Part shown: positions 1 through 8,099 of the stretch, one piece after another
Layout of the letters: each line of letters begins with the position of its first letter
Position numbering within the stretch: position 1 is the stretch's first letter
Position numbers and translations under genes: made by a program
DNA from: Neisseria animalis
GTDB taxonomy: Bacteria; Pseudomonadota; Gammaproteobacteria; Burkholderiales; Neisseriaceae
NCBI RefSeq assembly: GCF_900636515.1
Contig: NZ_LR134287.1
Location: 248,001 to 312,000 of the forward strand
Direction: 5' to 3'
Length of the DNA: 64,000 nucleotides
Notes under the pieces: model-generated
What the model saw: only the letters and a program-made list of their open reading frames with translations
Database searches by the model: none
What the model was told of the DNA's origin: nothing

Positions 1-183
1 GCCGCTTTTGCCGGGCTGCTCGTCTATGCTGCCGACTTTATACCAAAGCTGTGCCACCGCAACCGGTGCGCGCCGGTCTTCTTTCACAATAACCTTCAGA
101 CCGTTGGGCAGGGTGTGCGACAGGGTTTGCGCCCACGCGGGCAGGGCAAACGCAAGAGAAAGGACAAAAAGCGAACGGAGCAT
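1..183 (-). CDS. M16 family zinc peptidase, N-terminal fragment
   Basis: The first 61 residues of a secreted protein run leftwards out of the window, so only the 5' end is present. The start ATG is followed by a signal peptide (MLRSLFVLSLAFALPAWA, cleavage after about residue 18). The mature part (TLSHTLPNGLKVIVKEDRR, then VAVAQLWYKVGS) is the usual beginning of M16 (pitrilysin-like, PqqL/YmxG) peptidases. The HxxEH zinc motif would lie just beyond the edge and cannot be seen. It is divergent from cysM, with about 150 bp between the starts. The family assignment is good; the substrate is unknown. Confidence 0.8.
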   Translation of the reverse strand, partial: MLRSLFVLSLAFALPAWAQTLSHTLPNGLKVIVKEDRRAPVAVAQLWYKVGSIDEQPGKSG

Positions 184-331
184 GGCATTTTCTCGAAACA
201 GGAAATGTTTGATGATAACGGCTTTCGTTTGAATGGGCAAACGGCGGGAGGTTGGTGCATTTTGTGGTATAGTCGGTTCCAATCAAGAAAGGGCGGAACA
301 CTGCCGCCGCTTTAAACCCATCGGAACCCGT

Positions 332-1216
332 ATGCACACCAAACGACTTGCCGACACCATCGGCCATACCCCCTTAGTCCGCCTCGAACGCGTTGCCGCG
401 CACACCCAAGCGCAGGTTTGGGCGAAACTCGAAGGCAACAACCCCGCCGGTTCGGTCAAAGACCGCCCCGCCTACCACATGATCGCACAGGCCGAAGCAC
501 GCGGCGACATCCGCCCCGGCGACACCCTGATCGAAGCCACCAGCGGCAACACCGGCATCGCGCTGGCCATGGCCGCCGCCGTCAAAGGCTACCGCCTGAT
601 TCTGCTCATGCCCGCCAATTCCACACAAGAGCGCAAAGACGCGATGGCCGCCTACGGTGCGGAACTGATTGAAACCGAAAGCATGGAAGCCGCCCGCGAC
701 CAAGCCTTGGCCATGCAGGAGCAGGGCTTGGGCAAAGTGCTCGATCAGTTCAACAACCCCGACAACAAAGAAGCGCACTACCTCACCACCGGTCCCGAAA
801 TTTGGGCGCAAACCGAAGGCAAAATCACCCACTTCGTCAGCTCAATGGGTACTACCGGCACCATCACCGGCGTGGCGCGTTATTTGAAAGAACAAAACCC
901 CGCCGTCCGCATCATCGGCCTGCAACCGGACGAGCAGTCCGCCATCGCCGGTATCCGCCGCTGGCCTGCCGCCTATATGCCGGGTATCTTCGAGGCCGAT
1001 TTGATTGATGAAACATTGGATGTCAGCCAGCAGGAAGCCGAAGCCTTTATGCGCCGCCTCGCCCGCGAAGAAGGCGTGTTTGCCGGAGTGTCCTCCGGCG
1101 CGGCGGCTTTGAAGGCCGTGGAAATTGCCGAACAAAACCCGGGCGCGGTAGTGGTGTGCATCATCTGCGACCGCGGCGACCGCTATTTGTCCACAGGTTT
1201 GTTCAGTCCGCGATAG
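332..1216 (+). CDS. cysM: Cysteine synthase B (O-acetylserine sulfhydrylase)
   Basis: A PLP-dependent cytosolic enzyme of 294 residues that makes cysteine from O-acetylserine and sulfide (or thiosulfate in CysM enzymes). The PLP lysine is K43 in GSVKDRP. The substrate-binding SGNTG loop is at 71-75 and the phosphate-binding GTTGT at 173-177. The reading frame extends 33 codons upstream, but the start MHTKRLADTIGHTPLVRL matches the family N-terminus, and the extension has no resemblance. No strong ribosome site is visible before this ATG. The short length (CysA/K types are usually 310 or more) and the sequence style favour CysM over CysK. A DUS-stem terminator follows. Confidence 0.93.
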   Translation: MHTKRLADTIGHTPLVRLERVAAHTQAQVWAKLEGNNPAGSVKDRPAYHMIAQAEARGDIRPGDTLIEATSGNTGIALAMAAAVKGYRLILLMPANSTQERKDAMAAYGAELIETESMEAARDQALAMQEQGLGKVLDQFNNPDNKEAHYLTTGPEIWAQTEGKITHFVSSMGTTGTITGVARYLKEQNPAVRIIGLQPDEQSAIAGIRRWPAAYMPGIFEADLIDETLDVSQQEAEAFMRRLAREEGVFAGVSSGAAALKAVEIAEQNPGAVVVCIICDRGDRYLSTGLFSPR

Positions 1217-1246
1217 ATATTGTGCCGAACGCTGTTTTGAAAATGG

Positions 1247-1294
1247 AAAAGGCCGTCTGCAAAATCGGGTTTCGGTATTTGCAGACGGCCTTTT
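1247..1294 (+). terminator. DUS inverted-repeat terminator of cysM
   Basis: Two uptake sequences of the CTGCAAA type face each other (aaaggccgtctgcaaa / tttgcagacggcctttt) and form a stem ending in a T-run 31 bp after the cysM stop. Confidence 0.8.
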
Positions 1295-1300
1295 GTATGT

Positions 1301-1450
1301 TCGAATCATTCAGCATAAGATAAGGCAGCCAAAGTAGCAGCAGTACAGGCAGTAAGGCGCGGCGGAACGGCTGTTTCAGCAGCTTGGCAAAGCCTTATTT
1401 TTTAAGCAAAGCGCGGCAATGCCGTATCGTTTTGTGTTATGGCTGTTACA
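1301..1450 (-). mobile_element. Degenerate Correia-like element (older subfamily)
   Basis: Imperfect inverted ends (gaatcattcagcataaga on the left, cgtatcgttttgtgttat on the right) enclose typical CREE-like text: aaggcagccaaagtag, agtacaggcagtaaggcg, gcaaagcgcggcaatgcc. It resembles the loci near 16131, 34274, 47871 and 54911, but is clearly diverged from the 107-bp copies. It lies between cysM and the 3' end of the glycosyltransferase gene. Its boundaries are approximate. Confidence 0.5.
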
Positions 1451-1456
1451 CAGATT

Positions 1457-3115
1457 TTATTCGGCGTTTGCCCGCTCCAGCAGCGCGAAACCTTCCTTAT
1501 CATTACGCGGGCGCGCACCCTGCCAGCGTTTTACCCAGCCTTGCGGTGTGGCGGTATCTTTCGGCTGTTGAACGAGACGGTAACGGCATTCCGCATGGCC
1601 GGTATGCAGGGCGATGTCGCTGTACTGTCCCCAAGCAAGGCGCGCGCGGCGGTCGTTTTCGGCAACATAAAGGCATTCGCGGCCGTCTGCAAACTGCTTC
1701 GATAATTCAGACGGCAGGGCGGCCTGCATTTGTTTGACAACCGGTTCGTAGCTCTTGGCCGCGTCCAGCCACGGCAGGAATAGCGTCATCAGCAAAGCCC
1801 AAACCAGCGTAACGCCTGCCGCCCAGTTGGTTACCGCCTGGCGGCCTTTGATGTTTTTCCGTGTAATGGCCAGCAGCCACAACGGGGTAAACAAAATCGC
1901 CACCATCATCGGCACAATGTCGGTTTCCGGCGTGTAATACGGGCTGAAATATGCCGCACGTTCGGCAAGTTTCGCCGGCCAGCCGTAGTTCATGGCGAAA
2001 AAACCCACCCAAAGAAAGGCGGCGGTCAAGCCGAAAGCCATAATGCCGAACCAGTTGATGAATGCTGCTGCGCCACGCCGCAAACCGTCTAACTGCGCCG
2101 CACCGAGCAATGCCAGCGGCGGCAGCAACCACATCAAATAGTCTTGAAACTGGCGCGGCATGGCGGCCAGCAGCACCAGCGTAACGGCAATCCATGAAAC
2201 CGCCAATATGCTCCACGGCTGGGAATCGGTGCGTATGCGGGTCAGTGTCCAAACGGCCAAGGGCCATGCAGGAAGCGCAAACCATAGCAGGTTTTTCAGA
2301 TAGTAGGGCAGGGAAAAGGCCGTCTGCACATTGGCAATGCCGCCGAACTCGCCGAAAATGTGGCGGTTGAGCCACAGCTCAAACATATCCGGCTGTAATT
2401 TGAACAGCAGAAACGGATAAACCACCAACAGCGGCAATCCGACCGCCAATGCGCCAAACAGCGTGATGTAATAGCGTTTGAACCGCCATTGCGGGTGCAG
2501 CGGCAGAACCAAGGCCATGGCCAGCAAAGCCAGCGGCAGGGCGAAACCGGCGGTAAGCGACAGCAGCGCCGCGCCGCCGCCCAGCAGCAGCGAAGAAACG
2601 ATAACGCGGCGGCGGGCCAGCGAAAAACCGTTTAACACCATGCCCAATGCGGCAAAACCGACGGTCATGTCGCTCATGAAATGCGCCATCTGCAGCAGGC
2701 CGAAGCAGCCGATTAAAATCAGTACCACGCTGCGGCCGTGGTGCCGTCCGAGAAAGTTGAAGCCGGCAAAACCGCAACAGGTCAGCCCGATTACGGTAAA
2801 CAGCACGCTGGCAAACCGTGCGGCATCATAAGCACCGGCCGCCCACGGCGTGAGCAGGTTTTGAAAAGCCGCCGCCGTCCAAAGATACACGGGGGAAATA
2901 CGGAAATCGGTTTCCCCCAAAACATCGGCAACCAAGGGCGATGCGCCGCTTTGCATGGCTTCTACGGCGGCGAAAACGGCAGGCTCGCCCGGATTCCACA
3001 GCCCGTGTGAAAATACGCCCGGCCACAGCCAAGCAAACGCCATCAGCAGCAGCAACCACGGCTGTTCGCGGGTTTTGGCAATCGGTCGGGATTCGGGCGG
3101 GGTGTAGGTCAGCAT
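1457..3115 (-). CDS. Membrane glycosyltransferase, ArnT/PMT (GT39/GT83) family
   Basis: A polytopic membrane protein of 552 residues. After a short basic N-terminus come about 11-12 hydrophobic segments and a C-terminal soluble part of about 120 residues (from around KSYEPVVKQMQ). The first periplasmic loop carries NPGEPAVFAAVEAM at 41-54, where ArnT-like enzymes have the catalytic acidic DE(P) motif. Here the first acidic residue is glycine and only the glutamate remains. Such enzymes transfer sugars from undecaprenyl-phosphate carriers to lipid A, glycans or proteins in the periplasm. The acceptor is unknown. An upstream start 17 codons earlier is possible, but MLTYTPPESR is preferred. Confidence 0.8.
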   Translation of the reverse strand: MLTYTPPESRPIAKTREQPWLLLLMAFAWLWPGVFSHGLWNPGEPAVFAAVEAMQSGASPLVADVLGETDFRISPVYLWTAAAFQNLLTPWAAGAYDAARFASVLFTVIGLTCCGFAGFNFLGRHHGRSVVLILIGCFGLLQMAHFMSDMTVGFAALGMVLNGFSLARRRVIVSSLLLGGGAALLSLTAGFALPLALLAMALVLPLHPQWRFKRYYITLFGALAVGLPLLVVYPFLLFKLQPDMFELWLNRHIFGEFGGIANVQTAFSLPYYLKNLLWFALPAWPLAVWTLTRIRTDSQPWSILAVSWIAVTLVLLAAMPRQFQDYLMWLLPPLALLGAAQLDGLRRGAAAFINWFGIMAFGLTAAFLWVGFFAMNYGWPAKLAERAAYFSPYYTPETDIVPMMVAILFTPLWLLAITRKNIKGRQAVTNWAAGVTLVWALLMTLFLPWLDAAKSYEPVVKQMQAALPSELSKQFADGRECLYVAENDRRARLAWGQYSDIALHTGHAECRYRLVQQPKDTATPQGWVKRWQGARPRNDKEGFALLERANAE

Positions 3116-3337
3116 GATGGATATTGTATTTGCAAAGAGACTTAGTGTAACAAATTCTTCACGCAACGGGAAACGGCGTATGAAAGGCCGTCTGTAAAAT
3201 GTTTTATGGTGTGCGGCAGGCAGTTGAAATCCGAGCGGCGGGAGAAAGCATCATCGCTTGCCGGTAAGGTGTCGATATGCAGACGGCATTTTGGTGCGGG
3301 AGGCGTACTTTTGCTGCGAAATCTTTTGTGCTGATGT

Positions 3338-3366
3338 AAAAAAAGACCGCTGAAGCGGTCTTTTTT
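3338..3366 (-). terminator. Intrinsic terminator of rpmE
   Basis: A perfect stem gaccgct/agcggtc with a T-run on each side lies 18 bp after the rpmE stop. Unlike most terminators here, it contains no uptake sequence. Confidence 0.88.
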
Positions 3367-3384
3367 GGGCAAAATCCAAACGGA

Positions 3385-3600
3385 TTAGCGTTTGAACAGG
3401 TTGCCGAATTTGTTGTTGAAGCGGTCAACGCGACCGGTGGTGTCCACGATTTTTTGAGTGCCGGTGTAGAACGGGTGGCACAAAGAGCAAACCTCGATGT
3501 TGAAGCTGTCTTTTTCCATCGCAGATTTGGTAGTGAATTTGTTACCGCAAGAGCAGTTTACAGTGATTTCGTGGTAATTTGGGTGAATACCTTGTTTCAT
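3385..3600 (-). CDS. rpmE: 50S ribosomal protein L31 (zinc-binding type)
   Basis: L31 of 71 residues, the usual length. Four cysteines (C16, C18, C38, C41 in NCSCGN and [11 protein letters not shown]) form the zinc ribbon of the C+ form, so this is not the zinc-independent paralogue. It binds the central protuberance of the large subunit. The gene is monocistronic, with its own promoter, a 5' leader hairpin and a strong terminator. Confidence 0.97.
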   Translation of the reverse strand: MKQGIHPNYHEITVNCSCGNKFTTKSAMEKDSFNIEVCSLCHPFYTGTQKIVDTTGRVDRFNNKFGNLFKR

Positions 3601-3623
3601 GGAATTTCCTTTCTGTTAAGCGG

Positions 3624-3644
3624 GTATAGGGGTTTTGCCTATAC
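3624..3644 (-). promoter_or_regulatory. Leader hairpin in rpmE 5' UTR
   Basis: A perfect 7-bp stem (gtatagg/cctatac) with a 7-nt loop lies 24 bp upstream of the rpmE start and downstream of its promoter, so it would be in the mRNA leader. L31 mRNA leaders are known autoregulatory targets in enterobacteria; a role here is inference. Confidence 0.45.
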
Positions 3645-3661
3645 TTCAAGACAAGCTGGCA

Positions 3662-3690
3662 ATTATTGCTATTTTTTGCTGTTTCGTCAA
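3662..3690 (-). promoter_or_regulatory. Sigma70-type promoter of rpmE
   Basis: On the minus strand TTGACG, a 17-bp spacer and AATAAT, placing the transcript start about 50 nt before the rpmE ATG. Confidence 0.65.
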
Positions 3691-3775
3691 GCGGATATTG
3701 TGCCGTTTGGTGGTTTTGCAACAGCACGCGGCTTTGGTGGTATAGTCATGCCGTCTGAACATTCGGGGTGTGCCG

Positions 3776-4288
3776 ATGAAAACCAAAATCCTTTTGAAAC
3801 TCCTGATGGTGTTGGGGCGTATGCTGCCGCCTTCGTACAGCAGACCGTTCGGCAAGTCGGCAAAAGCCGTGCGTTACCGGCTGGCGGCGGCAATCAGCCC
3901 GAACATCGGGCGCAACGCCAATATTGAAAAAGGTGCGTATGTGCTGCCCGATACGGTGTTGGGAGAGAATTCGGGCATCGGCGTAAACTGCGAAATCTGC
4001 CGCGGTCTGACCATCGGCAAGCGCGTGATGATGGGGCCGGAGTGTCTGTTTTATTCGACCGCACACCGTTTTGATCGAGAACGGCGCGTATTCAACGGCT
4101 ATACGGAAGTCAAGCCGATTGTGGTGGAAGACGATGTATGGATAGGCCGCCGCGCCATCATTATGGGCGGGGTAACCATCGGGCGCGGAGCAGTGATTGG
4201 CGCGGGTGCGGTGGTAACGAAAGACGTGCCGCCCTATACGCTGGCGGCGGGCAATCCGGCAGTGGTGATAAAGTCGCTGCTCGACTGA
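3776..4288 (+). CDS. Left-handed beta-helix (hexapeptide) acyltransferase
   Basis: A protein of 170 residues with hexapeptide repeats (GRNANIEKGAYVL, IGVNCEICRGLTIG, IGRRAIIMGGVTIGRGAVIGAGAVV) and the C-terminal AAGNPAVVIKS seen in WcaF/maltose-acetyltransferase-like O-acetyltransferases. H97 in STAHRF is the likely catalytic histidine. It probably transfers an acetyl group to a sugar of a surface glycan or exopolysaccharide; the acceptor is not known. A GTG two codons earlier (3770) is an alternative start. An exact ATGCCGTCTGAA uptake sequence lies 17 bp before the ATG. No other polysaccharide genes are adjacent. Confidence 0.85.
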   Translation: MKTKILLKLLMVLGRMLPPSYSRPFGKSAKAVRYRLAAAISPNIGRNANIEKGAYVLPDTVLGENSGIGVNCEICRGLTIGKRVMMGPECLFYSTAHRFDRERRVFNGYTEVKPIVVEDDVWIGRRAIIMGGVTIGRGAVIGAGAVVTKDVPPYTLAAGNPAVVIKSLLD

Positions 4289-4357
4289 TTTGCAGACGGC
4301 TTTCAATCTTGCTGTCTTTCCTATATCATTGTTCTGTTATTTCAAAAGGAAACCGCC

Positions 4358-4720
4358 ATGTATGAAGTTAACCGCAGCGTATTCTTGCTGATTCCGCTGG
4401 AACCGTTTTGGAACTGGCTGCAAAGTTTGCCGGGCAACCATCTCGACGGTATTGCGCTGGAGGATTTGCAGGCAGATGCCAATGCTTATCTGGTGCGCCC
4501 GTGTGAAACTTCCGACGAGGTTTGGGACGAAATCGAAGCGCGGTTTGAAGACATTTTTGCCGCTGAACTTGCCGACTGGTGTGAAGATGAAAGCGAATGG
4601 CCGGATTTGCACGCCGATATTTTCAACGAGTGGTTTGATATCCAGCTTTCTACCGTGATTACCGATTTGGAAGCCGAACCTTTGGCCCGTGAGGCTTTCC
4701 AGCCCATCAATCTGAATTGA
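4358..4720 (+). CDS. Conserved acidic hypothetical protein
   Basis: A soluble 120-residue protein, very acidic in the middle (SDEVWDEIEARFEDIFAAELADWCEDESEWPDL), rich in tryptophan, without signal peptide or membrane segment. A good ribosome site (aaaaggaa) precedes the ATG. I do not recognise a characterised family; the composition suggests a cytoplasmic or nucleic-acid-mimicking protein, but that is speculation. It is followed, after a 70-bp gap, by the thioesterase gene. Confidence 0.75.
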   Translation: MYEVNRSVFLLIPLEPFWNWLQSLPGNHLDGIALEDLQADANAYLVRPCETSDEVWDEIEARFEDIFAAELADWCEDESEWPDLHADIFNEWFDIQLSTVITDLEAEPLAREAFQPINLN

Positions 4721-4790
4721 TTTGCCGCAAGTATCCGCGTTTATGCCGTCTGCAAAAAGGCGGTATGCGCGGGAATCGGCGTAAACAGCA

Positions 4791-5180
4791 ATGAATTTTT
4801 TTGTCCGAAACTATCATCTGGACGGCTACGGTCATGTCAACCATGCGCGTTATCTCGAATTTCTCGAAGAAGCGCGCTGGACGTTTTTTGATGAACACAA
4901 CCTGCTGCCGTTACCGGACGGCGTACAGCTGGTGGTTGCCCGTATCGACATCCGCTACCGCCGTGCCGCCAAAGCGGGCGATGTGTTGCGGGTGTCCAAC
5001 CAAATTAAGGAGCTGACCGCACGCCATTTGGTGTTGCGCCAGCAGATAATGTTTGCGGAAAGCGGCAAAAGCGCGGTTGAGGCAGAGATTACCTTGATGC
5101 CGGTTGACGGCGCGAGCGGCCGCAGTATCCGCTTTCCCGAAAAAATTTCAGCTTTTTTGCAGACCTTACCCACAAAATGA
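4791..5180 (+). CDS. Acyl-CoA thioesterase, FadM/YbgC-like hotdog fold
   Basis: A hotdog-fold protein of 129 residues. The N-terminal NYHLDGYGHVNHARYLEFLEEAR corresponds to the D..GHVNN..Y motif of 4-hydroxybenzoyl-CoA thioesterase/FadM enzymes, with the conserved aspartate at residue 11. It probably hydrolyses acyl-CoA or acyl-ACP thioesters in the cytosol. Its TGA overlaps the ATG of the next gene (ATGA), so the two are translationally coupled. Confidence 0.85.
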   Translation: MNFFVRNYHLDGYGHVNHARYLEFLEEARWTFFDEHNLLPLPDGVQLVVARIDIRYRRAAKAGDVLRVSNQIKELTARHLVLRQQIMFAESGKSAVEAEITLMPVDGASGRSIRFPEKISAFLQTLPTK

Positions 5181-5665
5181 AAAAACTGCTTACCCTTGTC
5201 GCAATCGCCGTTGTCGGCGTATTGTTGGCTTTTGTCCTGATTCCCGAAAACAAAACCGCACCGGCATTCAACCTGCCCGATTTGCAGGGCAAACCTGTTT
5301 CCAATGCCGATTTGCAGGGCAAAGTTACCTTTATCAATTTTTGGTTTCCCTCCTGCCCCGGCTGCGTGAGCGAAATGCCCAAAGTCATCAAAATGGCCAA
5401 CGATTATCAGGGCAAGGATTTCCAAGTTTTAGGGATTTCCCAGCCGTTTGACCCGATTGAAAGCGTGCATGAATACGTTAAGCAATACGGGCTGCCGTTT
5501 ACCGTGATGTACGACGGCGATAAAGCCGCCGCCCAAGCTTTCGGTACACAGGTTTATCCGACTTCGTTTTTGATTAACAAAAAAGGCGAAGTGCTGAAAA
5601 CCTTTGTCGGCGAGCCTGATTTTAACGAGGTGTACAAAGAAATCGACCGCGAATTGGCCAAATAA
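5177..5665 (+). CDS. TlpA-type thioredoxin, membrane-anchored or secreted
   Basis: A 162-residue protein with an N-terminal hydrophobic anchor/signal (3-21), then the TlpA/ResA/peroxiredoxin-like pattern APAFNLPDLQGKPVS, a redox CPGC at 60-63 (WFPSCPGCVSEMP) and a cis-proline in VYPTSFLI. It should reduce disulfides in the periplasm, for example in cytochrome c maturation or as a thiol peroxidase partner. Its start overlaps the thioesterase stop. A DUS-stem terminator and then a CREE copy follow. Confidence 0.9.
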   Translation: MKKLLTLVAIAVVGVLLAFVLIPENKTAPAFNLPDLQGKPVSNADLQGKVTFINFWFPSCPGCVSEMPKVIKMANDYQGKDFQVLGISQPFDPIESVHEYVKQYGLPFTVMYDGDKAAAQAFGTQVYPTSFLINKKGEVLKTFVGEPDFNEVYKEIDRELAK

Positions 5666-5732
5666 ATATCAAATATATTGTCGGACAAATCCGGTTGCGT
5701 GGTTTTATCCGACAGATCATCTCGAAATTCAT

Positions 5733-5779
5733 AAAAGGCCGTCTGCAAAATCCATCATCGGTTTTGCAGACGGCCTTTA
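5733..5779 (+). terminator. DUS inverted-repeat terminator
   Basis: A stem of facing CTGCAAAA-type uptake sequences (aaaaggccgtctgcaaaa / ttttgcagacggccttt), about 68 bp after the TlpA-like gene. Confidence 0.8.
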
Positions 5780-5783
5780 CTTT

Positions 5784-5890
5784 TATAGTCATTTAAAATA
5801 AGAATGATACATCGTTGCTTTGCCTTGCCGTACTATGTGTACTGTCTGCGGCTTCGCTGCCTTGTCTCATTCTTATTTTATTCGACTATA
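5784..5890 (+). mobile_element. Correia-like element (CREE), full length, 107 bp
   Basis: Bounded by TATAGTCATTTAAAATAAGA and TCTTATTTTATTCGACTATA, which are near-perfect inverted repeats starting and ending with the target dinucleotide TA. The core (cgttgctttgccttgccgta, ctgtctgcggcttcgctgcc) is shared with six other 107-bp copies in the window. It inserts directly after the T-run of the preceding terminator. Confidence 0.92.
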
Positions 5891-6020
5891 TATGTTCGGA
5901 CAATAAGGCAGAAAAACGGAGGGCAGGACGCAGAAAGTACGGGTTTGCCGGCGTGCCGGCTTGGTTGCTCCCTTTGTTTTGAAAGAACGTATTCTTATTG
6001 GAATGGCTGTTTATCAAGAT

Positions 6021-6932
6021 TTATTTTTGCGCCACACCCAGCAGCCATTCTTGAAACAGCTTGATTTTCTGCCGGTTGCCGTATTCCTTAGGATAAACCA
6101 AAAAATACGACAGCGGCGATACGGATTTGATGTCGGGAAACAGCCGCACCAGCCGTCCGCTCGCCGCATCGTCTTTTGCCATCACGCTGCGGGCAAGCGC
6201 CACGCCTTGTCCGTCTATCGCGGCTTGCAGCACGGCGGCGGAATTATTAATCTGCAAACCCTGTTTGAGCAGGAAAACCGGAACCCCCGCATCTTCAAAC
6301 CATTGCTGCCACGACATAAAACCGCTTTGGCTGTCTAAAGACACATCATGAATGAGCGTGGCATTCAGCAGTTCGAAAGGCTCGCTTGTCGGGTGCCGTG
6401 CCAGCCAGTTGGGCGAGCAGACGGGGAAAATTTCTTCGTCCAGCAGTTTTTCGCTGTGCAGATTCGCCCAGCTGCCTTTGCCGTAGCGGATGCCTGCATC
6501 GATGTCGTGCGCGGCAAAATCCAGCAGCTGCAAATCGGTATGCAGCCGCACTGCAATGTCGGGATGAGCGGTCTGAAACTGCTCCAAACGCGGCAGCAGC
6601 CATTTGGCGGCAAAGGCAGGGCTTGTGGTCAGGGTAAGTGCGCAAGGATTGTTTGCCTGCTGCAACTGTGCCAACCCTTTTTCCAAACGGGCAAAGCCTG
6701 CCTGAATGTCCGGCAGGGCTTGCTTGGCAGGTTCGGTGAGCGCAAGGCGGGTTTTGCCGCTTTGGCTGCGATGGAAAAGCGGTGTGCCAAGCTGGGTTTC
6801 CAGTTGTTTCACCAACTGCCCGACTGCAGCCGAAGTTACAAACAACTCTTTGCCTGCTTCACTAAAACTGCCCAGCCGTGCGGTGCTTTCAAAGGCTTTT
6901 AGGGATTTTAGGTAGGGGGTGAGGGGCTTCAT
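6021..6932 (-). CDS. LysR-family transcriptional regulator (GcvA-like)
   Basis: 303 residues. The N-terminal winged helix is LKAFESTARLGSFSEAGKELFVTSAAVGQLVKQLE (about 8-43), and the rest is the LysR effector-binding domain with GcvA-like features (LLDFAAHDIDAGIRYGKG, EEIFPVCSPNWL). The start MKPLTPYLKSLKAFE fits GcvA proteins; a 13-codon upstream extension is less likely. It is divergently transcribed from the SDR gene with 162 bp between them, the usual arrangement for a LysR protein and its target operon. The effector is unknown. Confidence 0.9.
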   Translation of the reverse strand: MKPLTPYLKSLKAFESTARLGSFSEAGKELFVTSAAVGQLVKQLETQLGTPLFHRSQSGKTRLALTEPAKQALPDIQAGFARLEKGLAQLQQANNPCALTLTTSPAFAAKWLLPRLEQFQTAHPDIAVRLHTDLQLLDFAAHDIDAGIRYGKGSWANLHSEKLLDEEIFPVCSPNWLARHPTSEPFELLNATLIHDVSLDSQSGFMSWQQWFEDAGVPVFLLKQGLQINNSAAVLQAAIDGQGVALARSVMAKDDAASGRLVRLFPDIKSVSPLSYFLVYPKEYGNRQKIKLFQEWLLGVAQK

Positions 6933-6983
6933 TATAAATCTACCATTAAACATTTTCTTTATTATACCCAAAATTTATCTCGT

Positions 6984-7012
6984 TTGTCATCGCCTTTAAA
7001 ATTCAAGATAAT
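6984..7012 (+). promoter_or_regulatory. Sigma70-type promoter of the SDR-led gene cluster
   Basis: TTGTCA, a 17-bp spacer and GATAAT, located in the divergent region between the LysR gene and the SDR gene, where LysR control would be expected. Confidence 0.6.
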
Positions 7013-7094
7013 ACACACATCAAAACCAAACACGCATTTTCAGACGGCATGAAAATCGTGTTTTACATTTAACTTAAACTTTAAAGGTAATCTT

Positions 7095-7868
7095 ATGAAC
7101 AAACGTTTTGAAAATAAAGTCGTCATCATTACAGGCGGTGCGTCAGGCATGGGCTTGGAAGCAGCACGTCGTTTTGTGGAAGAAGGCGCGAGCGTGGTCA
7201 TCGGCGGTCGCAGTGAGGGCAAATTGGCGGATGCCGCCAAAGTGATTGACCCGACAGGCGCAAAAGTCCGCACCGTGGCGGGCGATATTTCCAAACCTGA
7301 GACCGCTAAAGATTTGGTTTTGGTAGCGACTGAAAACTTCGGCGGCGTGGACATTCTCATCAACAACGCAGGGATTTTTAACCCGAAACCATTTTTGGAA
7401 CTCACCGAAGCCGAATACGACAACTTCGTGGATATCATCTTAAAAGGCAAATTTTTTATGGCGCAAGAAGCCGCCAAAGCCATGCAAAAACGCGGCGGCG
7501 GCGCGATTGTGCAGACAGGCTCTTTGTGGGCGCTGCAAGCCATCGCCGCCACGCCAAGCTCGGCATATTCTGCCGCCAATGCGGGCGTACACGCTTTGAC
7601 CAAAAACTTGGCGATTGAGCTGGCAAGCGAAAATATCCGCGTCAATGCCGTTGCCCCTGCGGTGATTGAAACGCCGATTTACGGCACGTTTATGAGCGAA
7701 GAGCAGGTAAAAGAAACCTTGCCGACTTTTAACAACTTCCACCCGATTGGTCGTAATGGTCAGCCAAAAGACGTTGCTGAAGCCATGCTGTTTTTGGCAA
7801 GCGATGATGCGTCGTTTATTACAGGTACGGTGTTGCCTGTAGACGGCGGCGTGATGGCGGGGCATTAA
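7095..7868 (+). CDS. SDR-family oxidoreductase with altered catalytic tetrad
   Basis: A classical-length (257 aa) short-chain dehydrogenase. The Rossmann motif TGGASGMG is at 13-20, NNAG at 90-93, and the C-terminus LPVDGGVMAGH is typical. However, the YxxxK motif reads Y158-SAA-N162: the catalytic lysine is asparagine. The serine of the TGS motif is at 143, 15 residues before the tyrosine instead of the usual 13. The protein may use another base or have lost ordinary reductase activity. It is the first gene after the divergent LysR gene. A ribosome site (aaaggtaa) precedes the ATG. Confidence 0.9.
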   Translation: MNKRFENKVVIITGGASGMGLEAARRFVEEGASVVIGGRSEGKLADAAKVIDPTGAKVRTVAGDISKPETAKDLVLVATENFGGVDILINNAGIFNPKPFLELTEAEYDNFVDIILKGKFFMAQEAAKAMQKRGGGAIVQTGSLWALQAIAATPSSAYSAANAGVHALTKNLAIELASENIRVNAVAPAVIETPIYGTFMSEEQVKETLPTFNNFHPIGRNGQPKDVAEAMLFLASDDASFITGTVLPVDGGVMAGH

Positions 7869-7926
7869 GGCAAGCGCGGTCGGTTTGGCAAGTGTATCAA
7901 GCCGACTTTGTGCTTAAATTTGCTAT

Positions 7927-7963
7927 TAAATGCCGTCTGAAAATCCGTTTCAGACGGCATTGT
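7927..7963 (+). terminator. DUS inverted-repeat terminator, CTGAA type
   Basis: atgccgtctgaaa and tttcagacggcat face each other with a 6-bp loop. Here the uptake sequences are the AT-type ending in GAA, unlike the CTGCAAA type in most other terminators of this window. Confidence 0.7.
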
Positions 7964-8099
7964 CGGTACATCAATTCATCTGTCAATCAAACACTTGTTT
8001 ATCAAGGCATTTGATGTGCTTGCTAAGATTGGCTATTGCTGCATTTCTTTCCCTATTAGCAAACCCCAGTCCTAGGTTATAAAACACATAAGGAGTACC

